Shown in pieces: positions 26,631 through 36,136 of a DNA stretch of 64,000 nt. Below the pieces are notes generated by a model. That model did no database searches. It worked only from the letters and a program-made list of their open reading frames with translations, and was not told the DNA's origin. The DNA is taken from contig NT_187163.1 in assembly GCF_000265205.3 (NCBI RefSeq), positions 146,606 to 210,605 of the forward strand, in the 5' to 3' direction. Source of the stretch: Sinorhizobium fredii USDA 257. GTDB taxonomy: Bacteria; Pseudomonadota; Alphaproteobacteria; Rhizobiales; Rhizobiaceae. Positions within the stretch are counted from its first letter, which is position 1, and each line of letters begins with the position of its first letter. Position numbers and translations under genes: made by a program.

Positions 26631-28366
26631 ACAACATCTACATTCCGGCATGGCATTATCGGGCGCCAGGCATCGTTCAGCGCACGTGGGGCTGGAGCCC
26701 TATCGAGGAAATGGTGCTGCTGTCGCTTGATCGCAACCCAGGAACGATCGATGCCGTCGCGGCACACTTGGGAATCCTGCGACAGATTGTGAGCTCGACC
26801 GTAGCCCGCCTTATGCAGTTCGGCCTCGTTGAAGTCCGGCTTTCGCCACAGCCAGTGCTCGCCACAAGCAGCGTCGGGCATAGCTTCATTCGCGCGGGAC
26901 GTGCGCTTCCTGAACGAACCACGGACCGCGAAATCGGTATCAGTGTCGTATATGAAAAGGTCGGGCAGTCTGTCTTCAGGACGCGAGATGTGGACACGAT
27001 CCCGGTTTCGAAACTCCCGGCCAGCGGCGCGATTGTCGCTTTTCCATCGGGCGAAGCGCCGGAGACGGACTATTCGATGATGCAGCGCGTCAGTCAGTTC
27101 ACGGCCGGTACACTTCGTCCGGGCGAATGGCTTCGGGGTGTCGAGGCCAACAGTTCGTTCCTGGAACGAAAATTCCTGGTTCTCAATCTTGACGATGTGA
27201 AAGACGGGATACTGCCACTAGGGGCGAGCGACCAGCTCGTGGAAGCCCTGAAGGCGACAATAAAAACCGGCATCTTGCCGACGACCGCTGCTCCGCCAGT
27301 CAGCCAGCCTGTGGTGATCGACACGTCGTTTGCCACCGAACAGCTTATCGTTGGGTCCGAACAGCACTTGCAGCGCTTCGAGCAAATCGTTGGCGCTGCA
27401 AAGTCGCACATCTTTGTCCTTTCAACGTTTGTCGCTTCGCAGTCCGATGAGAAAGGCAAAGAGAGGCGCGAGAGGATATGGCAGGCCCTCGAGGATGCAT
27501 GCAGACGAGGCGTCAAATGTCACCTGTTCTTTGGAACGTCGCTTGATCGCGCCAAGCATGCATCAGCCATGCAGGAACTCTACACTCGGCTATCTGCGGT
27601 TCGGCAGACGAGAGGCTATCTGCTCGTCCAGAGAGATCCTGTGGGCAGCCATGCAAAGTTTCTCCTAGCAGACGATGGCGATGGTGGTGCAATTGCGGTG
27701 ATGGGGTCCTGCAATTGGCTTTCGTCCCCGTTTTCGGCTGTCGAGGTTTCCGTAGAACTCAGGGAAACCAACGCTGTTGCGACCGGAATGGATCTACTCC
27801 GCGAGATCATTGCCAAACTCTCCGGCGCCAGCCGATCCGTGGAAACGCTTTTGTTTATGGCGTCGGAACTGCGGCGTCAGCGTGCCCGTCTTTCATGGTC
27901 TTCAGAAACCCCGCCTCCTACCGCCAGACTAACCATTCTTCGGGCCGACGACCACGAGCGCCTTCTCCGCGTTGCGGCGCACGATGCGCAGGAGCGTTTC
28001 GTTTGCTGCACGAATAAGGTCGGAGCCAATATGGTCCCCGCCCTGTTCGACCCCGCAGAGGTCGCAGGCAAGCGATTGAGTGACGTGCGTGTCTACTACT
28101 CGCGACGGTCGGGGCCGATCAAACGGGGGCATGTCGCACAACACCGCGAACGTCTGAATGGCATCGTCGAGTTAACTGGCGTACCGGAGCCGCAATTGCA
28201 CGCCAAGTTCCTGGCGTGGGACAACGACCATATCGTCGTCAGTAGCTTGAACTGGGGCTCGCAATCGGGATTGGAGGAGAACCCATTGGACGAAATCGGC
28301 CTTTACCTGCAGGGCACAAAGCTTGCGACATCGTTGCTAGATAAATTCGAGGCAGCGAGTAGATGA
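26627..28366 (+). CDS. mkoB: MkoB-like phospholipase-D-fold nuclease with winged-helix N-terminus
   Basis: A 579-residue protein with two HxKxxxxD motifs, SHAKFLLAD (His342, Lys344, Asp349) and LHAKFLAWD (His525, Lys527, Asp532). Both active-site halves of a PLD-family nuclease are therefore present, each followed by a conserved Asn (GSCNW, SLNWGS). Residues about 20-75 form a winged helix (GTIDAVAAHLGILRQIVSST). In Mokosh the PLD protein is the presumed effector nuclease that acts with the helicase. It overlaps the helicase gene by 4 bases and the third gene by 4 bases. Confidence 0.83.
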   Translation: MNNIYIPAWHYRAPGIVQRTWGWSPIEEMVLLSLDRNPGTIDAVAAHLGILRQIVSSTVARLMQFGLVEVRLSPQPVLATSSVGHSFIRAGRALPERTTDREIGISVVYEKVGQSVFRTRDVDTIPVSKLPASGAIVAFPSGEAPETDYSMMQRVSQFTAGTLRPGEWLRGVEANSSFLERKFLVLNLDDVKDGILPLGASDQLVEALKATIKTGILPTTAAPPVSQPVVIDTSFATEQLIVGSEQHLQRFEQIVGAAKSHIFVLSTFVASQSDEKGKERRERIWQALEDACRRGVKCHLFFGTSLDRAKHASAMQELYTRLSAVRQTRGYLLVQRDPVGSHAKFLLADDGDGGAIAVMGSCNWLSSPFSAVEVSVELRETNAVATGMDLLREIIAKLSGASRSVETLLFMASELRRQRARLSWSSETPPPTARLTILRADDHERLLRVAAHDAQERFVCCTNKVGANMVPALFDPAEVAGKRLSDVRVYYSRRSGPIKRGHVAQHRERLNGIVELTGVPEPQLHAKFLAWDNDHIVVSSLNWGSQSGLEENPLDEIGLYLQGTKLATSLLDKFEAASR

Positions 28367-29508
28367 CCGGGGTAGTGACTGAAAAGTCCGCGCCCAACGC
28401 CGCAAACGCCGGCCTCGTCATGAAATTTTTGGAGCTTGATGGGCAAAACGGTCAGCCGCCTCGTTCCGTGAGTATCGGTGGCCTCGAGCTGGAACCACTA
28501 AACTACGACCAGCTGGCAGGTGCACAACTGCATAGACCTCTATCCGTCCCGCTCAATTGGCGTCACGCCAGAATTCTTGAGACGAACATCGAGGGCATTG
28601 AGATCGATAGTCTGGCACGCGGAAACGCGACGCTCGAGAGCACTCATAATTCGATGGCCGTCAGCCTGCAGCGTGGCGGTTGGCTTCCGTCTGGTCTCGC
28701 GATCGCCGATGGTGGCGTTACGATCCTGCCCGATAGAAATGTCATCAGCCAGATAAAGGGACGTTTCGAGGGCGGCTCTGTTGTCGGCGCGGGTCAGGAC
28801 TTTCTGGACTTGCTTGCTGAGCAGGAGGTGCGACTTAACCCCCTTCTGTTCGCGATCGAAGGCAATGACCGGAGAATTCCAGATCATCAGATCGTAGAAG
28901 CGCAGCTGACGGAAGTGACGGCCTTTCTCCGCAAAGCGCTTCCGAAGGCAGAGCTTGTTGTCGGCAACGACAGTCTGAGGGGAGCTCTTGGCCTGATCGA
29001 AGACACCCGTGCTGGGCTTGAGCGAAAGAGCAAGTTCCTCCTTCATCTCTCGCCTGTCCTCACTGCTCCAACGAGCCGCAGGCTTTTCGACAAACGATGG
29101 ACCGATGTGCTTGATGCGGCCGATCGCTACGGTGTGGCTCGCGGTTCTTTGGTTGTTCTGGCGGCGTTGAGCTCAGTGGCGGTTCCAAACTCTGGCAGCC
29201 CCGCAAAGAAGATGTTGAAGTTTCGGGCGACATACTCTGACGAGGACGCCTACAACGCGCTCGCAGATATACGTTCGCTTGAAATATTAATTCACCTCCT
29301 CGCGCTGTTTCCCGGAGAGCGTCCTGCCATTTTTACAGCCGACAGAGCATTGGCGCTTTTCTGGACCGGAATCCGGGCGCATAACTTCCGACGCGAAATG
29401 CGCTCGGTATCGTGCGATCTAGCGCCGGTAGAGCAGTTGTTTCCGGGCGACACGATGAACCTCTGGAAGAGCGATTGCAGACCTCGCGCAGCCGCGCAGG
29501 CAACGTAA
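28363..29508 (+). CDS. PIN-like domain protein, third gene of the Mokosh operon
   Basis: A 381-residue protein that I do not recognise as part of canonical Mokosh. The sequence suggests a PIN-like RNase fold: a first acidic site in VTILPDRNVIS (Asp124), a possible Asp299 in NALADIRSLEILIHLLALF, and Asp327 in IFTADRALALFW. The last two resemble the paired acidic strands at the end of PIN domains. The 120 residues before Asp124 have no visible motif. The ATGA overlap with mkoB means coupled translation. It could be a second effector, a regulator, or a toxin-like add-on. The domain call is mine from motif spacing. Confidence 0.6.
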   Translation: MTGVVTEKSAPNAANAGLVMKFLELDGQNGQPPRSVSIGGLELEPLNYDQLAGAQLHRPLSVPLNWRHARILETNIEGIEIDSLARGNATLESTHNSMAVSLQRGGWLPSGLAIADGGVTILPDRNVISQIKGRFEGGSVVGAGQDFLDLLAEQEVRLNPLLFAIEGNDRRIPDHQIVEAQLTEVTAFLRKALPKAELVVGNDSLRGALGLIEDTRAGLERKSKFLLHLSPVLTAPTSRRLFDKRWTDVLDAADRYGVARGSLVVLAALSSVAVPNSGSPAKKMLKFRATYSDEDAYNALADIRSLEILIHLLALFPGERPAIFTADRALALFWTGIRAHNFRREMRSVSCDLAPVEQLFPGDTMNLWKSDCRPRAAAQAT

Positions 29509-29514
29509 ACCCGT

Positions 29515-32265
29515 TCATTCGGCGCTTCGTCGATCAATTAGCTGCGTGTGGTCACAGCCGGGATATTGGTTGCACCCGAGAAAGCGGCCGTTGTCGCGAC
29601 CTTTCCGTTCTACCAGTTGGCCCACGCCGCACGCCGGACACGGATTTAGCGTGTCACCATCAATCGTCTCGAAACGCAAGTTTTCGCCGGCGATTTCTGA
29701 GAGCTCCCGAATATATCTGGATGGCTCACGGCTGTTCGTCAGCAGGAACACACCGCGGCTCGCGCGGGTCAATGCGACATAGAAAAGGCGGCGCTCCTCG
29801 GCAAACTCAAACGTCTCCGGTCGCGGCATGACTAGATTGAGCAGCTCATCGTCCTCTATCCGGCTTGGCACCCCATAATCGCCTTCGCTGACATCGAGCA
29901 GAATCGTATAGTCGGCCTCAAGTCCCTTGGCTCGATGGAACGACAGTCCCGAAACTTCGATATGCTCGAATTTTGGCATCGCCCCCCTGAACGGATCCAG
30001 CTGGTTGTAGCGCCACAGCACCATGACCTTGAGCTTCTGGTGCTCGTCGCTCCGCCACTGTACGGAAATCCCGCCAAGGAAGGTATCGAGGCGCTTCAGC
30101 AATCGGAGGCATGAATCGGCAAAATCTGACTTGCCGCGATCACCGTCGATTGGAATGACCCGGATCGATCGTGGGATCGCCGGCCGTGTCGACCGCACCG
30201 ATTTCTTAAGCTGGATCGGATTGCGCTGGACGAAGCTGGCCGCTGTTTCGGCGATGAGCTGATTGCAGCGATAGGTTTGCTCCAGACGACCTTGCCAACT
30301 TGCCCCAAAATTCGCCTCGAACTGCGTGAATATCGTAATGTCCGAACCGGCAAAGCGATAGATCGACTGCCAGTCGTCACCCACCGCAAAGATCTTGGTG
30401 AACGGCTTCTGGTGTTTCAGCGCCTTGATCAGCTTCGCGCGCGGCTCGGAAATATCTTGGAACTCTTCGACGAGGATCAGGGAGTATGGGCTCTCATATT
30501 GTCCGGTTTCCACTAGCCGCGTGGCATTGGCGATCATCGAGTCGAAATCGATGCGGTTGGCCTCTACCAGCTTCTGGGAATAGGTTTCGGTGATCTTCCA
30601 GACGACCTGCGCAAATTCCCTGGCGCGGGTGCGATCGTGAAGCGATTTGGCGCGCTCAAGCAGCATGTCCAGGGTCAGGTGGCCGGCGCGAATGTGTTTG
30701 ATGCAGATCGCAATCAGCTTGTGATAGTGCTTGATGACAACCGGCTCGAGGGCTTTCACGATCGCCGCATAGCTTTTACGTTCGAACCGAATGCCCCGTT
30801 TCGCAAGCTCTGCTTCGAGTTCCGCAATCAGCGATCCATCACTCGCTTGCGCCGACGTGGTCCGGAATACATCCATCCCGGCCTTGCGGTATGCGGCCAG
30901 CTTGTTTTCGGCATGGGTGACGTAGTCCGCGAAGGGGGACGTGCCGTCAGCGTTGATGGCCAGATGCTCATGGATCGTTTTGCTGGCGGGGTAATAGAAG
31001 TCCGGATGGACGTACCGGATTTCCCCGTTTCCCTCGTTGATCGGGATCTGACGTTCGTACTCGAACTCGACGGAGTGCAGCCAGAGCCAGTTGGTGACTG
31101 TCTGCTCCTGGAGCGACTTCACATAGATGCCGGCCATCGTGCCGACGGTCGCATTTCCTTTCCGCCGGCGCACCGACAGGTAGCGCTCGTAGTCTGCCTC
31201 GGAATCGAACACCTCTGCCGGGATATCCGCCTTAGGATGAAGGACGAGGAGGTTGACCCAAAGCCCGGCGAATTCCGCGTCCGAACGCAGCAGCTCGTCT
31301 ATGATCTCTTCGATCACTCTGGCCTCGCCGGCGGGATGTTCGACCCAGTCGGCAAGCTGAGGGGGACGGCCTTCGACCTCTTCGATAATTCCGCGACCGA
31401 GGGCGTGAAACGTGATCACTTTACATCCCGGATTTCCTGGATCGACCGCGAGCTGTCTGTATATCCGCTCTTTCAGTTCATCGGCGGCGCTCTTGTTGAA
31501 AGCGAGCACAAGGATTTCCTCAGGCCGATAGAGCTGCTTGTCGAGGACGTAGGCGACCTTGCCGACCATGGTGGCGGATTTGCCTGAGCCGGCAGAGGCG
31601 ACGAGGAGATTGTTGTCTTCCAATCGAATGCACGCCTCGCGTTGCTGATCGGACAATGACCGGCCATCCAGATTGTCGTAGAACGACCGGTATCTCGACA
31701 GCTCAGCCGAGACAAACGCATCATTATATCTGTGGCGAACATCCGGATCGGTGAGGAAGGTGAGCGATCGGGGCAGCGCCGCTTTAAGGGTGGCCGGCAT
31801 CAGTTCCGGGTCGAACAGAGGGTGCGAAAGCGCGGCCGCGGCTTCACCTGTTACATTCGCAATCGCACGGGCCAGGTCGGCATGGGCCAGATATTGCCGG
31901 TTACCCTCGGTGATAGACTGTAGTTTCGTATCCACTTCGCTCAGGCGCTCGGTGTCGGAGCCGATCAAGTCGAAGAGGTGGTTATTGATAAAGCTGTAAA
32001 GGTCTGCCGCAATCCGGGTTGCTGCCTCTTCTCCGAGGCAGGGCAGGCTGTAGATTCGATTGCGAGACCGGACTTCGACCGAATGCCACAGCAAAGCCTT
32101 GCCGACGGAAATGGCTATGACGTCCAGACAAGGAAGATTGTCGGCGCCGTTCACGTTGATCTGCAGGGCCGCCGGCAACGACGAGCTCAGCGTCACTTTC
32201 CATTTTCCTTGGGGAAGGAGTCGGGCAAAAAATCCAGGCCGGTGTGTTCGAACACGATCAGACAT
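29515..32265 (-). CDS. UvrD/Rep-family helicase, helicase-IV-like, with zinc-finger tail
   Basis: A 916-residue SF1A helicase. Motif I is ASAGSGKS (residues 223-230) after the Q motif LSDQQREA. Motif II reads LVEEFQD, with Glu in place of the first Asp of DEFQD. AVGDDWQSIYRFAGSD, QTYRCNQLIAE, SFHRAKGLEADY and YVALTRAS follow. The last 40 residues are a topoisomerase-type C4 zinc finger (CPACGVGQL ... GCNQYPGC). This layout fits DNA helicase IV (HelD-like). It starts 25 bases after an HTH-containing gene on the same strand and ends 6 bases from the end of the convergent Mokosh operon. Helicases of this type occur in several multi-gene defence loci, so a defence role is possible. Confidence 0.82.
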   Translation of the reverse strand: MSDRVRTHRPGFFARLLPQGKWKVTLSSSLPAALQINVNGADNLPCLDVIAISVGKALLWHSVEVRSRNRIYSLPCLGEEAATRIAADLYSFINNHLFDLIGSDTERLSEVDTKLQSITEGNRQYLAHADLARAIANVTGEAAAALSHPLFDPELMPATLKAALPRSLTFLTDPDVRHRYNDAFVSAELSRYRSFYDNLDGRSLSDQQREACIRLEDNNLLVASAGSGKSATMVGKVAYVLDKQLYRPEEILVLAFNKSAADELKERIYRQLAVDPGNPGCKVITFHALGRGIIEEVEGRPPQLADWVEHPAGEARVIEEIIDELLRSDAEFAGLWVNLLVLHPKADIPAEVFDSEADYERYLSVRRRKGNATVGTMAGIYVKSLQEQTVTNWLWLHSVEFEYERQIPINEGNGEIRYVHPDFYYPASKTIHEHLAINADGTSPFADYVTHAENKLAAYRKAGMDVFRTTSAQASDGSLIAELEAELAKRGIRFERKSYAAIVKALEPVVIKHYHKLIAICIKHIRAGHLTLDMLLERAKSLHDRTRAREFAQVVWKITETYSQKLVEANRIDFDSMIANATRLVETGQYESPYSLILVEEFQDISEPRAKLIKALKHQKPFTKIFAVGDDWQSIYRFAGSDITIFTQFEANFGASWQGRLEQTYRCNQLIAETAASFVQRNPIQLKKSVRSTRPAIPRSIRVIPIDGDRGKSDFADSCLRLLKRLDTFLGGISVQWRSDEHQKLKVMVLWRYNQLDPFRGAMPKFEHIEVSGLSFHRAKGLEADYTILLDVSEGDYGVPSRIEDDELLNLVMPRPETFEFAEERRLFYVALTRASRGVFLLTNSREPSRYIRELSEIAGENLRFETIDGDTLNPCPACGVGQLVERKGRDNGRFLGCNQYPGCDHTQLIDRRSAE

Positions 32266-32290
32266 CAGAGCTCACGTGCTACCAGAAAGT

Positions 32291-33672
32291 TCAGTCCGAA
32301 AGCCACTTGCAATCGGTCCAATGCCGTTCATACCGTCTTGCGAATTCTGTCATCTCCCGAACATTGGCCTGCGGTGTCTGACAGGCGCGGGCGCAGGTCG
32401 AGACGACATCCCGGTAAAGGGACGCGGAGACGGGCCGGATGCCCTCGTAGTTCATGATCAGGTCGGGAAGGCGCTCCGTGATTGCCTCTCCCCGAGGCGC
32501 CATGACAAAAGTCGGCGGTGTCCCGTATGCATTGATCAAGATGTATCTCCAGCTCGGGTCGGCCTGACCTTGGGTGGGAACGATCTCGCAAGGGCAAGCA
32601 TCACCGCCGCCGGAAATCTCCTGATAGACCGCTTCGAGCGCGTGAGCCTTCCTGGCAATCAGGACATAGGGTCCTGCGGGCGTGTAGCCGCCCATCCCTT
32701 CGTCATATTCGATGCCTAACAGGCGTAAGAGGTCGAAGCGCGCCGCTCGGTCCAGGAGGGAGCGCTCCGAGATGAACCACTGGAGTTGCCGCAGGGTAAT
32801 CCCGGCTGCGGTGGCGATCTCTCTGGGCGAATTGGGCCAGCAGGCGACCAGGTTTTTGGCGATTTCGGCCGCATTGTCGTACTCTTCGTAGGCCGTGATG
32901 TCGTCGTCGTCATCGACGTCCTCTGATGGGTCTTCTCCCGAAAGCAGCCATATCCTGCCGGTAAATCCGTCGTGTTTGAAATAACGCGGCCGATCGGGTG
33001 GGAGTGAGGTCTCCCAGGATGACAGCCATGCACCGGCTTCCCAGTCCACTTTTTCGAGGAGAATGTCTGCCGGCTTTCGCATCGGCAATTCCAGCCAAGA
33101 CTCGATCTTCTCCTCGAGTTTTCTGTTGCTGAGTCTGAGAGGACCGCGACCCGCCCTCCAATCGTGATCCTCGTGTGCATCGCGACAAAGGGTCTCGACG
33201 GACGCGACCAGCGACAGACCGACCGGGTCGTGTCTTTTTGACAGCCACAGGGAGGCATCCTGGGCTGAGCGCAACGATGCGGGCACTGTTTTATCCTTGG
33301 CGTCCGCAACCTCAGGCCGGATGCCGATCTTGGATCCGCCGCCAGTGTCGGATCGGCCTGTGCCACATGGCGGTTCACACGCAGAATATCCGGCAGACCG
33401 CGCAAACCCTCTGCGTTTCCCCATGCCGTCAGCAGCACGTCGCGCAACGATTTGTGCTTCTCCATGGTGGAAAATGTCAGCCAGCGGATCGGCAGGCCGG
33501 CAACGGTGAGCCCATAAAGTATGATGGGGCTCAGCCCATGCCGTTTGGCGTCCGCTAGTCGTATCGGATCGCGGATAGCGACAACGCCGTGCTGAGGGTG
33601 GTGGAATAGAAACTTGGCGGTTGAGACGTAGAAGTGATGTTCTCGGTCTGGCTGTTGCGCCTTATTGTCCAT
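32291..33672 (-). pseudogene. Unknown protein with HTH segment, frameshifted, upstream of the helicase
   Basis: Two frames join into one protein of about 460 residues. The N-terminal piece starts MDNKAQQPDREHHFYVSTAK (ATG at 33672) and runs to ADPTLAADP. The rest (KIGIRPEVADAKDKTVPASL onward) is one frame away, and one extra base at the TT at 33330-33331 (AAG to AAAG in coding sense) would join them. The C-terminal half has a helix-turn-helix (PREIATAAGITLRQLQWFIS) and a conserved-looking YILINAYGTPPTFVM. I know no function. It ends 25 bases before the helicase gene and is probably co-transcribed with it. Alternatively the downstream part alone could be expressed. Confidence 0.6.
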
Positions 33673-33878
33673 GGCTGCTCTCAAAATCATCAAATCGTTG
33701 GTCAGCATCCTACGTTTTCGACGTCAGCGCCTAAAGTACTTCCTTGCTTTAAATAGCGCTTGTTCGCAGTTCCCTAGCCGCAAACTCCGCGCGAAATGCG
33801 CCTGATCAGGGTCGTCGTTGCTTGCCCCGACGCCGATGCGTATTGTGCGCGGCCATGCCGCAATCGGATCGGAATAAA

Positions 33879-34855
33879 ATGACCTCGCAACTCGACTTCT
33901 TTGCAACACCTGTTCTGCCTACCGCGCAGGTTGCCAGGCCGCAGGTTATTGCAAAAAGTGGGCAGGAGGGCATTGGTTCGGATGACGAGGCCATGGCCCG
34001 TCATCTGCAAGCGACCGGCAATTATCGCATCTTGCGAAAGCTCCGACCGCGGCCGATCGTCGAGCCCCCGAGGCCGGAATTTCCGCGTCGTGGCGTCATT
34101 CTCGATATCGAAACCACCGGCCTCAATCATCGCTCCGACGAAATCATCGAAATCGGCGTGATAGCCTTCACCTTCAATGACGCGGCGCGATTGGCGACGT
34201 CACGGGCGTCTATGGCGGACTTCAGCAGCCAACTGGCCCGATCCCCGCCGAAATCACCCGCCTCACCGGGATCACCGACAATATGGTCGCCGGTCAGGTG
34301 ATCGACGTTGCCTGCCTCAAATCCCTCACTGAGCCTGCCGACTTGATCATTGCTCACAATGCCGGCTTCGATCGACCTTTTTGCGAAGCTTTCTCGCAGA
34401 TGTTTTGCAACAAGGCTTGGGCTTGCTCGGTTTCTGAGATCGACTGGTCGGCACGCGGCTTCGAGGGAAGCAAGCTCGGTTACCTGATCGGCCAGTCGGG
34501 CTATTTCCACGATGGCCACCGCGCGGTCGATGACTGCTTCGCACTGCTGGAGGTGCTCGGGCAGACACGGCCCGGCCCCACTGCGGCGCCATTTGCGGAA
34601 CTCTATCAGGCCAGCCAGCGATCGCGGGTTCGCATTTATGCAGAGAACAGCCCGTTCGACATGAAGGATCAGCTCAAGGCGCGCGGTTACCGCTGGTCTG
34701 ACGGCTCCGACGGCCGTCCGAAGTCCTGGTGGGCGGAATTGCCAGAAGAGAGGCTGGAAGAGGAGCTGCATTTCCTGCGGACGGAGATCTATCGCTGGGA
34801 TGCCGATCCAGCGGTCAAATATCTGACAGCGTTCGACCGCTTCCGGGCTGTTTGA
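33879..34855 (+). pseudogene. DEDD-family 3'-5' exonuclease (DnaQ/RNase T-like), frameshifted
   Basis: The start is an ATG at 33879 (MTSQLDFFATPV), with an in-frame ATG at 33855 as alternative. Exo I is VILDIETTGLNHRSDEIIEI. After FTFNDA the frame breaks at 34184-34185: one extra G gives AIGDVTGVYGGLQQPTGPIP and then AEITRLTGITDNMVAGQV in register with the downstream frame. Exo II (LIIAHNAGFDRPFCEAF) and Exo III (HRAVDDCFALLEVL) are present there. All catalytic Asp/Glu/His residues exist but in two frames. The C-terminal QLKARGYRWSDG segment is typical of rhizobial members. As read, no full exonuclease is made. Confidence 0.82.
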
Positions 34856-34871
34856 ATGGTCGGGAGGGGCG

Positions 34872-35677
34872 ATGACGACCGTTCTGGGTATTGATGCAGC
34901 CTGGACCGCGGCACAGCCGAGCGGTGTCGCATTGGTCTCCGCCGCGGTCGGCAATTGGCGCCTGATCTTCGCGGGATCGTCCTATCGCCACCTTCTGGAT
35001 CGCGCCGAAGATGATCGGATCTCCACGTCCCGTCCATCCGGCTCGGTCGCAGAGGCCGCCGCTCTCCTTGCCGCGGCCGGGAAAATTGCGGGCTCAGCCG
35101 TGGATCTCGTCTGTCGCAGGAGCCGATTACGGCGCGCCGGGTTTCGGACAATCTGGTCTCGGCAGCCTATGGCGCCCGTCATTGTAGCACGCATACGCCG
35201 AGCGCGATCAGGCCCGGTAAAATCAGCGATGACCTGCGGAGCGGATTTGCGCTTTGCGGCTATGGGCTGCTGACGAAAGAGGTTTGCTCGCCGGGCCTGC
35301 TGGAGGTCTACCCGCATCCAGCCCTGGTCGAACTGATGCGTGCCGAAAAGCGGCTGCCTTACAAGCAGGGTAAGACCCGCAATTACTGGCCAACGGAAAC
35401 CCCTGCCAGTCGGCGCAACAGACTCTTCGAAACCTGGCGGTCGATCGTCACCTCCCTCGACGGGGAGGTACAGGGCGTTTCGGAAAGACTGGTGCTGCCG
35501 CCGTTTGACGCGGCGCCGTGGCAGCTGAAAGCCTTTGAGGATATGCTCGACGCCGTCATCTGCGCGTGGGTCGGGATATGCGTCTTCGAGGGAATCGCCG
35601 TGCCATTCGGTGACGACACTTCGGCGATCTGGATACCCCGGTCAGAGCTTCTCGCGTCGCGGCGGTGTCAGTCATGA
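34872..35677 (+). pseudogene. DUF429 protein with an internal deletion
   Basis: The start MTTVLGIDAAWTAAQPSGVA is typical of DUF429 (predicted RNase H-like nucleases). At about 35110 the frame breaks: ...AGSAVDLV is followed in another frame by QEPITARRVSDNLVSAAYGA and RHCSTHTPSAI, continuing to LLTKEVCSPGLLEVYPHPAL and the normal end. Comparison with the family layout indicates that about a dozen bases encoding the Asp-Met-Pro-Leu motif were lost. A predicted active-site residue is therefore gone, not only the frame, so this is a genuine pseudogene. Confidence 0.78.
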
Positions 35678-35946
35678 TCGGATTCTTGCGGCGATGGATC
35701 GAACACCGGCGTGCAATCCTTCGCCGATGGCAAGAGGATGCGAAGCAGCTAGCTGCATCGGATCCGTTTGGCGCTCGTTACGAGGCGCAACGAATGGCGC
35801 TCCGCAGACGTGCTCAAGGCAAACTTGGCGAATACTGACATTGGGCCAAAGGTGCGAGCGAAGTCGCCCGTATCGAACGGCGTGCCGCGATGGACTTTGA
35901 GGTCGTCAAGGCGATTGCTGATCGGGAAGGCGGGTCTCGCCGGTAG
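35674..35946 (+). pseudogene. Small basic protein gene with an in-frame nonsense codon
   Basis: An ATG at 35674 overlaps the DUF429 stop (ATGA). The frame reads MIGFLRRWIEHRRAILRRWQ through RRRAQGKLGEY to a TGA at 35836-35838, then continues in the same frame with HWAKGASEVARIERRAAMDF and EVVKAIADREGGSRR to a TAG at 35944-35946. Composition (Arg/Ala-rich, amphipathic) is the same on both sides of the stop. I read it as one gene of 90 codons with a nonsense change, possibly CGA to TGA. The 54-residue form may still be made. Function unknown. Confidence 0.55.
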
Positions 35947-36136
35947 CCACCTGTACGGCGCGTCGCGGTGAGTACCCAGGCTGGTACTGTCTCGACCTTC
36001 CGATGTTTCCATGCATCTAGGTCCAGGAGGTTGGTTGCTGGTTCGATTCCTTTCAACTGCAATCACCCGGATGCGCGGCAGATAATGCCGATCTAAGAGG
36101 TGAGCGCCGATCGTCACACCGAACATGGCAAGTACC

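Noticed and set aside
36020-36062. Possible tRNA 3' end (GGTTCGATTCC) as an attachment site
   Set aside because: The T-loop-like string is present but the flanking bases do not pair as a T-stem or acceptor stem, and no D or anticodon arm is found upstream.
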